A DNA stretch of 64,000 nt from contig NZ_LRFG02000001.1 in assembly GCF_001641755.2 (NCBI RefSeq), forward strand, positions 248,001-312,000, read 5' to 3'. A model generated the notes under the pieces. It saw nothing but the letters and a program-made list of their open reading frames with translations. It searched no databases and was not told the origin of the DNA. Positions 55,571 through 64,000 of this stretch are shown here, piece after piece; position 1 is the stretch's first letter; each line of letters begins with the position of its first letter. The DNA comes from Microbulbifer flavimaris. GTDB taxonomy: Bacteria > Pseudomonadota > Gammaproteobacteria > Pseudomonadales > Cellvibrionaceae. A program made the position numbers and the translations under genes.

Positions 55571-56284
55571 TCAAGACGAGGGCGGACCGGGCCGATAAAA
55601 ACGACCGTGTTGCAGGAAGTAAATCACCTGTTTGATGACTTCATCGTTTTGCATCATGAAAACATGAGTGACGGGCATCTGCAGGTGATCGCTCATACCG
55701 TCCAGGCGTGTGCTCGCCACCGAGACTTTGCCATCGTCTGTGGCAGGAATAATCTGTGAGAGAACCGGGTTAATGCTGCGGGTGCCGGCGATGATGCCCA
55801 CCTCGAAATTGGCGGCGCCAAGCTGGTTGGGCACACTTTCCGCGCTGGTGCCCAATTGCAGGCCAGCGTCACCCAGGATGGCGTGGAAGCCGGGTACTTC
55901 GCCCAGGGCATCCACCACCTCACTGCCCTTGTTGGGCGGGCCAAGCATAACCACCCGACCGAGGTTTGGAACGGGTACCCGGCTGAGATAATGACGCACG
56001 AGTATGCCGCCCATAGAGTGGGTGACGAAGTGCACAGGAGTGCCCGGCCCGCACCGGTCCAGTGCCGGTGCAATGGCCTGGCCGGCGAGTGTCTCGATGG
56101 GGTACACGGTCGATGGGTAATCGACGTTGACGACCTGGAAATCCGCCTTTTCCAGGGCTCTTTCCAGTGACTCCATCGATCCGTCGGAACGCCCCAGGCC
56201 GTGCAGGAGAATGGCACAGGACCCTTGCGCAACCGGTGGCAGCAGCAAGGTAAGGCCGAACACTGCGGTGATGAATGTTCTCAT
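55571..56284 (-). CDS. Exported alpha/beta-hydrolase (lipase/esterase-like)
   Basis: 237 residues with a signal peptide (ITAVFGLTLLLPPVAQG, cleavage near 21). The oxyanion-hole motif LLHGLGRS, the nucleophile motif HSMGG, and the segment VVMLGPPNKGSEVVDALGEVPGF fit lipase/PGAP1-like alpha/beta hydrolases; a catalytic Asp/His are likely in DDGKVSVAST and MPVTHVFMM. Secreted or periplasmic. Substrate unknown. Upstream of mscS on the same strand, 111 bases apart. Confidence 0.83.
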   Translation of the reverse strand: MRTFITAVFGLTLLLPPVAQGSCAILLHGLGRSDGSMESLERALEKADFQVVNVDYPSTVYPIETLAGQAIAPALDRCGPGTPVHFVTHSMGGILVRHYLSRVPVPNLGRVVMLGPPNKGSEVVDALGEVPGFHAILGDAGLQLGTSAESVPNQLGAANFEVGIIAGTRSINPVLSQIIPATDDGKVSVASTRLDGMSDHLQMPVTHVFMMQNDEVIKQVIYFLQHGRFYRPGPPSS

Positions 56285-56400
56285 GGCGTGGAAACTCCGG
56301 CGGTTGTGAAGGGGCGCCCTGGGGGCGCGCCTTTTACTTTACTGCCAAAGCCGAATTTTCACACCCGGTCGGTTGAAGAACTGTATTGAACCTGCGCCGA

Positions 56401-56910
56401 TTAATTGGCGAGACGGGATTTCCGGGAGAACAGCGCCCGCAGATTGAAGCGGCTCGGTCTGGGCGCTGCACCAAGGTCCTCTTCCCGCTTGTGCTCGAAG
56501 AATTGCACCAGGGCTTCTGCCTCCCCCTCAGAGAAGCGCAATGGCTGGAAGCGGGTGTAGCCCCTGCGGCCAAGAAACTCGCGCAAGGATTGTTCCGCGG
56601 GAACATATTTCATCGACCAGTCCGCGAACATGCGTGACGGCACCGCTTTGAGGGAAAGGGTGGTCACCTGATGGTGACGACTGTCCTCACTGATTCGCCG
56701 GAAAGTTTCCGTGACCGCCTCGCGATTGCCCTCGAGGGCCTGGAAGAAGTAGCCATCGCCGAAATACAGAATACCGCCCACATCGTCGCGGTTATTGTTT
56801 TGCCGACTCTGCATCAGGATACGGGCCACGGTGGGTTCCACACCACTCTTGGCGGGCAGTGGGAAGAAGGAAGCTTTGCTGGCGTACACCAGACGAACCA
56901 GTTCGCCCAT
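56401..56910 (-). CDS. BLUF-domain blue-light sensor
   Basis: 169 residues. A BLUF domain covers most of it: ELVRLVYASKAS (flavin-linked Tyr near residue 8), QSRQNNNRDDVGGILYFGDGYFFQALEGNREAV (Asn and Gln ligands), and SRMFADWSMKY (Trp/Met at the switch). A short C-terminal tail, partly basic, has no known effector domain, so it should signal through a partner, as in short BLUF proteins such as PixD/YcgF-like relatives. AGGGGAA precedes ATG 56910. Downstream of a 315-base gap from TTC38. Confidence 0.92.
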   Translation of the reverse strand: MGELVRLVYASKASFFPLPAKSGVEPTVARILMQSRQNNNRDDVGGILYFGDGYFFQALEGNREAVTETFRRISEDSRHHQVTTLSLKAVPSRMFADWSMKYVPAEQSLREFLGRRGYTRFQPLRFSEGEAEALVQFFEHKREEDLGAAPRPSRFNLRALFSRKSRLAN

Positions 56911-57225
56911 GAAGAATTCCCCTAATCCAATTTTTGTGTGATTTAGGGCACGGGTACGGTGGCAAAGCCGCCCCAGATCACTTGTGCCGGTTTTCACACG
57001 GTTATAGTTCAGGTTAGTTGAATTCTGCGCTGCTGTGCCCGCGTGAATCACAACCACTGCCAGCGAGGAAATAGGGCGGAAAGAGACCGCCATTCACGGG
57101 AATGGAAGATCTGTTCAATTGAAAACAGGCGCGCGGGTGACACTGAGGAGTGCCCGGGTGTCCTACTTATTACGCTTTTCTCAAGCAGTTCGTCCGGGGC
57201 CGGATCATTTTCCGGGTGCTGTCGC
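56911..57225. other. 315-base gap upstream of the BLUF gene
   Basis: No gene is supported. On the minus strand a TATAAC (57006-57001) may be a -10 box for the BLUF gene but has no good -35. No strong hairpin or repeat was seen. Confidence 0.3.
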
Positions 57226-58539
57226 CTATCTGCTGGCGCGGGCCACCATTTCACGGGTGACGGTGCTATTGGGTTTGAGCGCCAGTCGCTCTTCCGCGAA
57301 CGCCTCTGCCTGGCGCCGCTGGCCCAGGCGGATCGTTGCCTCGGCCAGCGTCCAGTCGATGATATCCCGCTGCGCGTGGCTGCCGCCAAAGGTATTGGCG
57401 ATGTAACGGGCACTGTGCAGGTGGCGCACAGCGCTGGCGTAGTCCCTCTCCCAGAAGGCCGAGAACCCCTCCACCAGCGGCAGGCCGGTCTCCCAGCCCC
57501 AGCGGCAGACCTCCCGGTGGCTGTCGCGCCCGGCGCGCAGGCAATTACCGATACGCTCCAGCGCAGCAGGCCGGTTGGCGCCAAGGAACGCCATGGCGCC
57601 GTGCCAGTCGTTGAAAGGGTAGTGATGGCCATCGACATGGGGCTCCCAGCAGTCCGCCAGTTCCTGCCAGCGTTCACCGACATCTGTGCCCAGTAGCACC
57701 AGGCGCCAGAGCAGGGCTGCGGCATCCACCAGGTCCAGTGCCATGACACTGGCATCCCGGCGGATGGGGCCATCGTAGATTTCCAGGGCCTTCTCGGTCT
57801 CGCCAAGATCCAGATGGTAAAGTGCCCGGTGCCACCAGTTATGGACCTTGAAGAAATTCTCTTCCTCCGCCCAGAAGGCTTCCCGGTCGTGCATCCAGGC
57901 CACGCCCTCAGCTGGGCGCCCTTGCATTTCCAGCACGTGAGCGACAGCGTGGTGGGCCCAGCAGTCGAATGGTTCCAGTTCCAGGGCACTGTGACCAAAC
58001 TGTTCAGCGCGGCCATAGTCACCGCATTCTTCCAGCCCGAAGGCATACATACCCAGCAGCAGCGAGTAACCGGGAATTTCCGCCGACCACTGGGGCAGCG
58101 CGCGGGCGATACGGTCCCGCAGGTTGCGGCTGTTGGCGCGATAAAAATCCATCAGGTGCCCGCACTGAATAGCGACCAGATCGTGTGGAAATTTGCAGCA
58201 GTGGAAATCCAGGGACTCGGCAGCAGTCGTCCAGTCACCACCGGTCAGGGACCTCAAGACCGCAACGTGGGACGCCTCCTGTTCTGACAGTGGCAGAACC
58301 TGGGTCGAAACCAGGATCTTCTGCGCAGCGATATTGGCGGCGGGCTCAGTGCTGGTGGCGTAGAGATAGGCTTTGAGGATATGCGCCATTGCAAACCCGG
58401 GGGACTCTGCAATGGCCTCTTCGAGGGGGGCAAACGGGTCGCCCCGGTAGAGGTTGAATGATTCCAGGGCGCGTTGATAGTGCTCGATGGCGGTGGGGCT
58501 GGCGCCGGAGAGGCGGTTACCCTGACGATCAAATGGCAT
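57226..58539 (-). CDS. TTC38-like tetratricopeptide-repeat protein
   Basis: 437 residues without signal peptide or membrane helix. The product resembles the TTC38 family: AHILKAYLYATST, HVAVLRSLTGGDWTTAAESL, HHAVAHVLEMQGRPAEGVAWM and NWWHRALYHLDLGETEKALEIYD are TPR-type helix pairs, and HVDGHHYPFNDWHGAMAFLGA is family-specific. The TTC38 role is not known. It is divergent from the amidohydrolase and shares its strand with the BLUF gene further on. Confidence 0.85.
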   Translation of the reverse strand: MPFDRQGNRLSGASPTAIEHYQRALESFNLYRGDPFAPLEEAIAESPGFAMAHILKAYLYATSTEPAANIAAQKILVSTQVLPLSEQEASHVAVLRSLTGGDWTTAAESLDFHCCKFPHDLVAIQCGHLMDFYRANSRNLRDRIARALPQWSAEIPGYSLLLGMYAFGLEECGDYGRAEQFGHSALELEPFDCWAHHAVAHVLEMQGRPAEGVAWMHDREAFWAEEENFFKVHNWWHRALYHLDLGETEKALEIYDGPIRRDASVMALDLVDAAALLWRLVLLGTDVGERWQELADCWEPHVDGHHYPFNDWHGAMAFLGANRPAALERIGNCLRAGRDSHREVCRWGWETGLPLVEGFSAFWERDYASAVRHLHSARYIANTFGGSHAQRDIIDWTLAEATIRLGQRRQAEAFAEERLALKPNSTVTREMVARASR

Positions 58540-58884
58540 GAAAATCCTTTAGCGGCTAGTCAATCCATCCTTCGTGGTCTTCTCAGTATGGAAGTCACCG
58601 AGCGGATTGCACAGATACCGCTTTCTCTGCTGGGGGTTCACCGGCCCGGGCCCGCCCACGAAGGCGCCACTCAGCTGCTGGCAGCCCGCGGTGAGTAGTC
58701 GCCTAGTGTCGAAAAGAGCGATAGTGATCAGCAGGAACAGGAATTCCCTCCCATACTCACCTGACTTCACAGACCGGACATCCCGGGCGCTCGGGAGCTC
58801 ATTCGCTCAAACGGGTTTTGCTGGTAATGACAGCGGTTTGTTATGGCATGTGTCGGCAGTTTTTTGTGGGAAAGGGAGGACGTC
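58540..58884. other. 345-base divergent gap, possible amidohydrolase promoter
   Basis: No gene supported. On the plus strand TTGCTG (58818-58823) and TTATGG (58841-58846) are 17 bases apart, a weak promoter for the amidohydrolase. A 10-bp palindrome GGCCCGGGCC lies near 58643-58652. GGAGG ends five bases before ATG 58885. Confidence 0.3.
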
Positions 58885-60639
58885 ATGTTGGGATTTATTA
58901 CGCGGGGCTGTAGCGCGCTGCTGGCTCTCTACAGTATTGCCCTGAGTTCGGCACCGGATCTGATCGTACACAATGCTGACGTAACCACACTCGATAACCG
59001 TAAGGTGACGGCGTTCTCAGTTTCTGATGGTAAATTTGAGCAGCTGGGTACTGATGCTGAGAAGCTGCTCGCCAGCAAGGGTGATGACACAGTGGTAATT
59101 GACGCCCAGGGCCGGCGGGTGATTCCCGGCATCAACGACTCCCACTTGCATGTGGTTCGGGGAGGGCGTTTTTATAATTTAGAGACCCGGTGGGAGGGCG
59201 TCTCCTCGCTCAAGGATGCGCTGGAATTGGTGCGTGCTCAGGCCGAGCGCACTCCCGAGGGCCAATGGGTGCGGGTCGTGGGGGGCTGGAGCCCCTACCA
59301 GTTTGAAGAAAAGCGGATGCCAACCCTGGAGGAATTGAATGCGGTGGCACCGGACACCCCGGCCTTCGTTCTGCACCTCTATTCGGGAGGGCTCTTGAAC
59401 AAGGCCGGCATGAAAGCGCTGGGGATTGACAAGAATTCACAGGCACCCGCTGGCAGTCGTTATGAGCGCGACGCGGATGGCAATCCCACCGGGCGGTTAA
59501 TTGCCGATCCTCACCCGATGATCCTGTACAAGACCATTGCCGCGCTGCCGCAAATGTCTGCAGAGGCGCAGCTGAATTCATCGCGACAGTTTTACCGCAA
59601 GCTCCTGAGTCTCGGCGTTACCAGTGCTGTGGATGCCGGCGGTGGTGGACACCAGTTCCCCGAGGACTATCAGGCCTCCACGACCCTGGCCGAAAAAGGT
59701 GAGTTGCCCATCCGGGTTTCGAATTACCTGTTTCCACAGAAGGCCGGCGAGGAACTGGACCAGTTCAAGCGCTGGATGAGCAATTACAGGCCCGGCCAGG
59801 ACAAACATATTCACTTTGACGATGGATTCGTAGTGGAAGGCGGCGGCGAGTTGCTGGTCTGGTCTGCCTCAGACTACGAGAACTTCACCTCAGAAAGACC
59901 GGACTTGAAGCCGCAGGCTGAAGAGGAACTGGAGGCAGTCTTGCGCCTTCATCTGAAGAGGGGCTGGCCTTTCCGCATTCATGCCACCTATGACGAGTCC
60001 ATCGGGCGTATGCTCGACGTGTTGGAAAAGGTGAACCAGACACAGCCTGTTGCCGGGGTGCGCTGGATCATCGATCACGCCGAGACGATCAGTGATGAGA
60101 ACCTGCGGCGCATCAAGGCGCTCGGTGGCGGTATCGCGGTACAGGGCCGAATGGCATTTGCCGGCGAGCACTTTCTGGATCGCTACGGCAAGGAGCAAAC
60201 ACGCAGAAGCCCGCCCATCCGCAGGATGCTGGAACTCGGAATCCCTGTGGGTCTCGGCACCGATGGCACACGGGTAGCAAGCTTCAATCCATGGGTGACT
60301 TTTTACTGGGCGGTGACAGGAAAGACCGTGGGCGGCACGCAACTGTACGGGGAATACAACACACTGGATCGTGAGACGGCGCTCAGACTATTCACCAAGG
60401 GGGCGGCCTGGTTCTCCGGTGAGGAAAAAGTCAAAGGTGCGATCGCCCCGGGTGAACTGGCGGACTTCGTCATACTTAATCAGGATATCTTCGAGGTGCC
60501 CGCTGAGAAGCTGCCAGAGACATCGGCAGAGATGACCGTTGTGAACGGCGAAGTTCAGTATGCCAGCGACCGCTATCCAGAATTTGCGACCCCCAAAATA
60601 AAGGCGATACCGGACTGGTCGCCTGTCAATTTTGATTGA
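58885..60639 (+). CDS. Exported amidohydrolase (YtcJ-like)
   Basis: 584 residues with a hydrophobic N-terminus (ALLALYSIALSSAPD), then the amidohydrolase-3 fold: metal motif PGINDSHLHVVRGG (DSHxH), GGWSPYQF, HLYSGG, IIDHAE for a metal His, and GTDGTRVASFNPW near the C-terminus supplying the catalytic Asp. These are YtcJ/exoenzyme-regulatory relatives, hydrolysing N-acyl or amide substrates; the actual substrate is unknown. Good ribosome site GGAGGAC before ATG 58885. Confidence 0.88.
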   Translation: MLGFITRGCSALLALYSIALSSAPDLIVHNADVTTLDNRKVTAFSVSDGKFEQLGTDAEKLLASKGDDTVVIDAQGRRVIPGINDSHLHVVRGGRFYNLETRWEGVSSLKDALELVRAQAERTPEGQWVRVVGGWSPYQFEEKRMPTLEELNAVAPDTPAFVLHLYSGGLLNKAGMKALGIDKNSQAPAGSRYERDADGNPTGRLIADPHPMILYKTIAALPQMSAEAQLNSSRQFYRKLLSLGVTSAVDAGGGGHQFPEDYQASTTLAEKGELPIRVSNYLFPQKAGEELDQFKRWMSNYRPGQDKHIHFDDGFVVEGGGELLVWSASDYENFTSERPDLKPQAEEELEAVLRLHLKRGWPFRIHATYDESIGRMLDVLEKVNQTQPVAGVRWIIDHAETISDENLRRIKALGGGIAVQGRMAFAGEHFLDRYGKEQTRRSPPIRRMLELGIPVGLGTDGTRVASFNPWVTFYWAVTGKTVGGTQLYGEYNTLDRETALRLFTKGAAWFSGEEKVKGAIAPGELADFVILNQDIFEVPAEKLPETSAEMTVVNGEVQYASDRYPEFATPKIKAIPDWSPVNFD

Positions 60640-60669
60640 GTGAACTGGAGCGTCTGGGCTGACCGGGAG

Positions 60670-61167
60670 TCAGCCCTCGCGGTTGAGTAGCGTCACGGCT
60701 CGTTGGGGCCGGTCCGGGGTAATCACCAGTGTATGTGTTGCAAAGCGCAATACGACTGCGTTTTTCTCGTCGGTGGCAAAGGCCCGATAGCGACCCAGCT
60801 TCTTGTTGCGAAACAGGCCGATAAATCCGAACAGGCCTCCATTGCCGAAGGTGCGGATAGAGCCCTGCATGGCCTCCGGATCGGCCTCTGCCTGTTGCAG
60901 TCCCTGGAGTGACAGGCGGGTTTTCCACAGTGGGCGCAGTACCAGCAGCCGGTCCCCCTCAATCACAAAGCCGCGGATGGCAAACAAAGCGCTCAAAACC
61001 AGAATCGCCACCGGCAGCCAGATGCCGATCAGGTAGATGGTTGGTGGATCTTCCGGGGCACGGTCCAGCAGGATCAATGGTAGCCCCAGCAGGAAGAGGG
61101 TAAACACAGAAGTCAGCACTTTCAGTTGGCGGCTCCACGGCGCGCTGAATTTCATTTGATTAGGCAT
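60670..61167 (-). CDS. Bacterial PH-domain-like membrane protein
   Basis: 165 residues from ATG 61167 (ATG 61155 is an alternative). Two hydrophobic helices (VLTSVFTLFLLGLPLILL and IGIWLPVAILVLSALFAI) precede a soluble part with RGFVIEGDRLLVLRPLWKTRLSLQGL and YRAFATDEKNAVVLRFATHTLVITPDRP, the pattern of membrane-associated bacterial PH domains. Function unknown. The MAPEG stop at 61160 overlaps its start, so translation is coupled. Confidence 0.7.
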   Translation of the reverse strand: MPNQMKFSAPWSRQLKVLTSVFTLFLLGLPLILLDRAPEDPPTIYLIGIWLPVAILVLSALFAIRGFVIEGDRLLVLRPLWKTRLSLQGLQQAEADPEAMQGSIRTFGNGGLFGFIGLFRNKKLGRYRAFATDEKNAVVLRFATHTLVITPDRPQRAVTLLNREG

Positions 61168-61606
61168 GGGTGGGGTCCGGGTATAACAGGGCCATGGCGA
61201 CACGGGCCGTGAGGCCAAACAGCGCCAGGGAGGTGAATACAAAAATCACGAAGCGTACTTCGATTTTGTTGAGCAGGGCCTGCAGCAGGCTGTGGACAAC
61301 CCGGCCCCCCACGTAAATCCAGGCCAGTGCGAGGTTGAGTCCATCGCTTTCGCCCACCATTGCCAGCACCAGGCAAATGGCATAGAAGAGCGTGGGCTGC
61401 TCCATCAGGTGATTGTAGTTGTCGGCCTTCCAGCGCACGTTTGCCGGCAACTGTTGCATCAGCTGGCCCTGGGGGGCAGTGGGGTCCAGCTCAATTTGAG
61501 CTGCTCGGATCGCTGGCAGCCGGGTGGCATACATCCAGATCCACATGACCAGGGACCAGGCGACCAGTGCGACAACCGGCAACAGTATCGGGGGATAAGT
61601 TGGCAT
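61160..61606 (-). CDS. MAPEG-family membrane protein
   Basis: 148 residues with four helices. LVMWIWMYATRLPAIRA, then WKADNYNHLMEQPTLFYAICLVLA and LAWIYVGGRVVHSLLQALLNKIEVRFVIFV are family-typical (the NHLMEQPTLFYA block is the MAPEG signature). MAPEG proteins include glutathione transferases and leukotriene synthases; bacterial ones are poorly known. Overlaps the PH-domain gene. Divergent from patatin. Confidence 0.9.
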   Translation of the reverse strand: MPTYPPILLPVVALVAWSLVMWIWMYATRLPAIRAAQIELDPTAPQGQLMQQLPANVRWKADNYNHLMEQPTLFYAICLVLAMVGESDGLNLALAWIYVGGRVVHSLLQALLNKIEVRFVIFVFTSLALFGLTARVAMALLYPDPTHA

Positions 61607-61850
61607 ACGGATTCTGTGCTGAAAAGTGGGTTATGTGTGGGTCCGGGACCGGGAAGTCTACGACGGCGATACTCTAACTGGCGGAAACGGTTCTGTCAGC
61701 CAGCACTGGCTGTCGCAAAGCCCTGAAGATGCTCCCGTGGCGCTCTGGTCACTGGATTTGGTCGGGAAGGCGAATGTGTATGTCGGCCACCAATTATACA
61801 ATTTCACACAGGATCAAACGTTCAACTGCCGTTGCAGCTTCGGAGAGTCA

Positions 61851-62747
61851 ATGAGTCAAGACAGTGCAACCGTGCCATCGGCGCTCGTGGTCGAGGGCGG
61901 GGCGATGCGCGGTATCTTTGCCGCTGGGGTTCTCGATGCTTTTATCGAGTCCGACTTTTTGCCCTACGACTTTGCCATTGGCGTATCCGCAGGATCCTCC
62001 AACCTGATCGGGTACCTGTCGGGGGATCACGGTCGCAGTCGCTGGATCCTGCTGGACCACGCCCGCCGTGAGGACTTCATCAACTGGCGGCGCTTCCTCA
62101 AGGGCGGCCACTTTTGCGATGTTGCCTGGCTCTGGCATGCGTCTTTCGACGAAATACCACTGAATGTTCAGCGCTACTACGACAACGGTGTGCCTCTCTT
62201 TGCCGTGACCACCAGCATCGAGACCGGGCAGGCGCATTACCTGGAAGTGACTGCGGAGAATATGCACGAGGTGTTTCCCGCATCCTGCGCCATCCCCTTT
62301 GCTTACCGTGGCTTCCCCAGGGTCAACGATGAGCCGATGACCGACGGTGGCCTTGCGGATTCCATTCCGGTGATCCGGGCCTACGAGCAGGGGGCCAGGG
62401 ATATCACTGTGGTTCTGTCCCGGCCACTGGGCTACCGCAAGCGGGAGACCCCTGCGCCGCACTTTATGAAGCAGCTGTTTCAGGATCACGCCAGCCTGTT
62501 CGAGTCTGTGCTGGGCAGGGCTGAGCGGTACAATCGCGCGCTGCAGTTTATCCAGTCGCCGCCAGAGGGATGCCGGGTGCGAGTGATCTCCCCACCCGCC
62601 GACTTCCCCGTTGCCCGATTTACGCTGGAGCCGGAACTGCTCGAACGCGGGTATGAGATTGGACGCGGAGCCGGCTTCGACCACCTGTCACAGCAGGCAG
62701 TGGTCGATAGCAGTGACACCTCTGGCAAGCGTCACGAAAGCGCTTGA
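61851..62747 (+). CDS. Patatin-like phospholipase
   Basis: 298 residues. The oxyanion box GGAMRGIFAAGVL, the Ser nucleophile GVSAGSSN (GxSxG) and the Asp dyad in TDGGLADSIP show a patatin-type Ser-Asp lipolytic enzyme, likely acting on phospholipid acyl chains; no signal peptide is visible, so cytoplasmic. It resembles the YjjU-type family. ATG 61851 is preceded by CGGAGAG. Upstream ORF from 61626 lacks support. Confidence 0.9.
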   Translation: MSQDSATVPSALVVEGGAMRGIFAAGVLDAFIESDFLPYDFAIGVSAGSSNLIGYLSGDHGRSRWILLDHARREDFINWRRFLKGGHFCDVAWLWHASFDEIPLNVQRYYDNGVPLFAVTTSIETGQAHYLEVTAENMHEVFPASCAIPFAYRGFPRVNDEPMTDGGLADSIPVIRAYEQGARDITVVLSRPLGYRKRETPAPHFMKQLFQDHASLFESVLGRAERYNRALQFIQSPPEGCRVRVISPPADFPVARFTLEPELLERGYEIGRGAGFDHLSQQAVVDSSDTSGKRHESA

Positions 62748-62806
62748 GCTGCCGCTGTGCCGGTGGGTTCATCCGGTGCGGCTTTCCACCAGGCGCCAAC
62801 CTTTCT

Positions 62807-63373
62807 TTAACCTTTCTTTGCGCCGCTGAAAAGATACGGGAACAGTGCACGACGCTGGTCCTGCGTCAGGTCGGTGACCCGTCGTATATTATTTTCAGGG
62901 ATGGAATCCGGGTCCGGGTATTTTTGCAGAACCTCTTCGATACTGGCCTCCCGGATCAGGTGGAGAATCGGGTAGGGAGCCCGGTTGGTGAGGTTTTCTG
63001 CATCCTCCGGGGCGGTGTCCGCAAACTGGTAGTGGGGATGGAAGGTGGCGAGCTGGTAGATGCCGGTGTAGCCCTGCCGCTCGATTAGCCATTCCGCCAG
63101 ATCGAGAAACTGATTGAAGTCCTCAAATCGCTGTAGGTGCGACGGCACAATCACCAGGGTGGTTTCCAGCTCCGCGGCAGAATGTTCATCCAGCCGCACC
63201 ATTTCTGCGAGCAGATCGTCCATCAGCGCTTGGTCTGAGCGCGCCTCACTGATGGCGAAGCGAACCTGCCCTGCCCGCATGGGTTTACGGGCGAAGGGGC
63301 ACAGATTCAGGCCCACCACTACATCGGAGAGCCACTGCTCGACCGCGCGGAGAATTCCCTCATTCTGGTTCAA
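62807..63373 (-). CDS. DUF1415 family protein
   Basis: 188 residues, with the DUF1415 hallmark VEQWLSDVVVGLNLCPFARKP and ATFHPHYQFADT, plus NRAPYPILHLIREASIE. Unknown function; conserved in gammaproteobacteria. Convergent with patatin (60 bases apart) and 7 bases downstream of the DUF2058 gene on the same strand, so cotranscribed. Confidence 0.92.
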   Translation of the reverse strand: MNQNEGILRAVEQWLSDVVVGLNLCPFARKPMRAGQVRFAISEARSDQALMDDLLAEMVRLDEHSAAELETTLVIVPSHLQRFEDFNQFLDLAEWLIERQGYTGIYQLATFHPHYQFADTAPEDAENLTNRAPYPILHLIREASIEEVLQKYPDPDSIPENNIRRVTDLTQDQRRALFPYLFSGAKKG

Positions 63374-63380
63374 AGAGGGG

Positions 63381-63917
63381 TTACCACATCAGGTCGTCGG
63401 GAATCTGGAATTCCGCGTAGGGATCGTCCTCGTCCGGCTGCGCGCTGTCGGCGGGGGGCTGAATCACGGCGTCGGGCTTGCGCTCACTGATCTTCTCGGC
63501 GATCACGCGGGGCACCAGCTCGAAGCTTTCGTCCAGGCCGACGATCATCAGTCGGCCCGCGGCCAGGTGATTGCGCACCGCCTCGGAAACATGGATTTTC
63601 TTGATCTTGCGCTCGAAGGTGAAGTTGTAGGCGATATCGCCACCGCCCTTGGATTGCTTGTTGCTTTCCACTAGCTGCTTGATTTGGGCTGCAATGGCCT
63701 TCTCCCGTGCGGCTGCATCCCGCTCTGCGTTCAGAGCGCGGTCACGGGCGGCCTTCTCGGCGCGGGCGCGCTCCACCGCCTCTCGGGTCTCATCGACCTG
63801 CGGTTGACCGGTCTTCTTGGCCACCTTGGTCTGCTTGCGCTTGTCCTTGTTGACCTGCTTGGCCTTCTTGGCATCGACCAGGCCGGCCTTGAGCAGTTGA
63901 TCCTGAAGTGAACTCAT
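63381..63917 (-). CDS. DUF2058 family protein (YaiL-like)
   Basis: 178 residues. N-terminal SSLQDQLLKAGLVDAKKAKQV, a highly charged Lys/Arg/Ala coiled segment (about 20-85), then YNFTFERKIKKIHVSEAVRNHLAAGRLMIVGL and an acidic end. E. coli YaiL/DUF2058 is described as a nucleoprotein/polynucleotide-associated protein; function uncertain. The gene begins at 63917, followed 7 bases after its stop by DUF1415. Confidence 0.92.
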   Translation of the reverse strand: MSSLQDQLLKAGLVDAKKAKQVNKDKRKQTKVAKKTGQPQVDETREAVERARAEKAARDRALNAERDAAAREKAIAAQIKQLVESNKQSKGGGDIAYNFTFERKIKKIHVSEAVRNHLAAGRLMIVGLDESFELVPRVIAEKISERKPDAVIQPPADSAQPDEDDPYAEFQIPDDLMW

Positions 63918-63953
63918 GGATAGGGGCTCTCACGTTTACACGTAGTCGTTAAA

Positions 63954-63978
63954 GAGGCCGCACGCAAAGTGCGGCCTC
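63954..63978 (-). terminator. Strong hairpin at the right end, probable terminator
   Basis: GAGGCCGCAC (63954-63963) pairs perfectly with GTGCGGCCTC (63969-63978) around GCAAA. On the minus strand it is followed by TTT only, so it may end a gene coming from beyond the window; a plus-strand role is less likely. Confidence 0.5.
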
Positions 63979-64000
63979 GCAGTTTAGCCGGTTCAGTTGC

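Noticed and set aside
61798-61813. Sixteen bases identical to the E. coli lacZ leader (ACAATTTCACACAGGA) upstream of patatin
   Set aside because: Noted from memory; the rest of the operator and promoter is absent and the neighbours are native genes, so chance is the simplest explanation, not vector sequence.

Overview
The window looks like ordinary chromosome from a GC-rich (roughly 60%) gammaproteobacterium. I see no prophage, insertion sequence, CRISPR array, tRNA or rRNA. Protein sequences and local gene orders (dsbC-hom-thrC-recJ-prfB-lysS; algU/rpoE-rseA-rseB-rseC with a nearby mucD; lepA-lepB-DUF4845-rnc-era-recO-acpS; gacS/cysM-relA-mazG; adk-hemH) resemble Pseudomonas and its marine relatives. 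A marine Cellvibrionales (Microbulbifer-like) host is my best guess, but this is inference from gene content, not a database result.

Layout. 0-10.5 kb: the end of dsbC, threonine synthesis (hom, thrC), recJ, two amino-acid/drug exporters, a small lipoprotein, prfB with its programmed +1 frameshift, and lysS. 10.5-14.6 kb (minus strand): lemA, two TPM-domain genes and two paralogous membrane-anchored coiled-coil/PDZ genes. 14.6-20 kb: yaeQ, yajQ, a predicted exported propeller protein, a uracil-DNA-glycosylase-like gene next to ung, and ygfZ divergent from sdhE-ygfX. 20-28 kb: nadB divergent from the envelope-stress operon rpoE-rseA-rseB-rseC, a murein-peptide recycling pair (Ala-Glu epimerase and MpaA-like amidase), and the mucD protease. 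28-34.4 kb: lepA, lepB, DUF4845, rnc, era, recO, acpS. 34.4-43.4 kb: a GacS/BarA-type hybrid kinase divergent from cysM-relA-mazG, then ldhA divergent from adk. 43.5-49.3 kb: hemH, an AT-rich stretch, an AlgP/H1-like basic protein, then tsaB-uppP-oxidoreductase-queuosine-tRNA mannosyltransferase-like gene. 49.3-64 kb: two unknown genes, trpS, an AbgT transporter, an SMR transporter, ElaA-like acetyltransferase, MscS channel, a lipase, a BLUF photoreceptor, a TTC38-like TPR protein, an amidohydrolase, PH and MAPEG membrane proteins, a patatin, DUF1415 and DUF2058.

Common themes are envelope homeostasis (RpoE circuit, MucD, MpaA/epimerase, UppP, MscS, LepB) and global physiology (RelA, GacS, YajQ, BLUF).

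The most interesting items are: terminator-like perfect hairpins inside the first codons of recJ and rseB; the lemA-TPM-TPM-PDZ-PDZ cluster; a bacterial homologue of eukaryotic QTMAN/GTDC1; a structured inverted-repeat element after recJ; three short tandem duplications that each span a stop codon (49.4, 51.7 and 54.4 kb); and murein-recycling genes lying between rseC and mucD.
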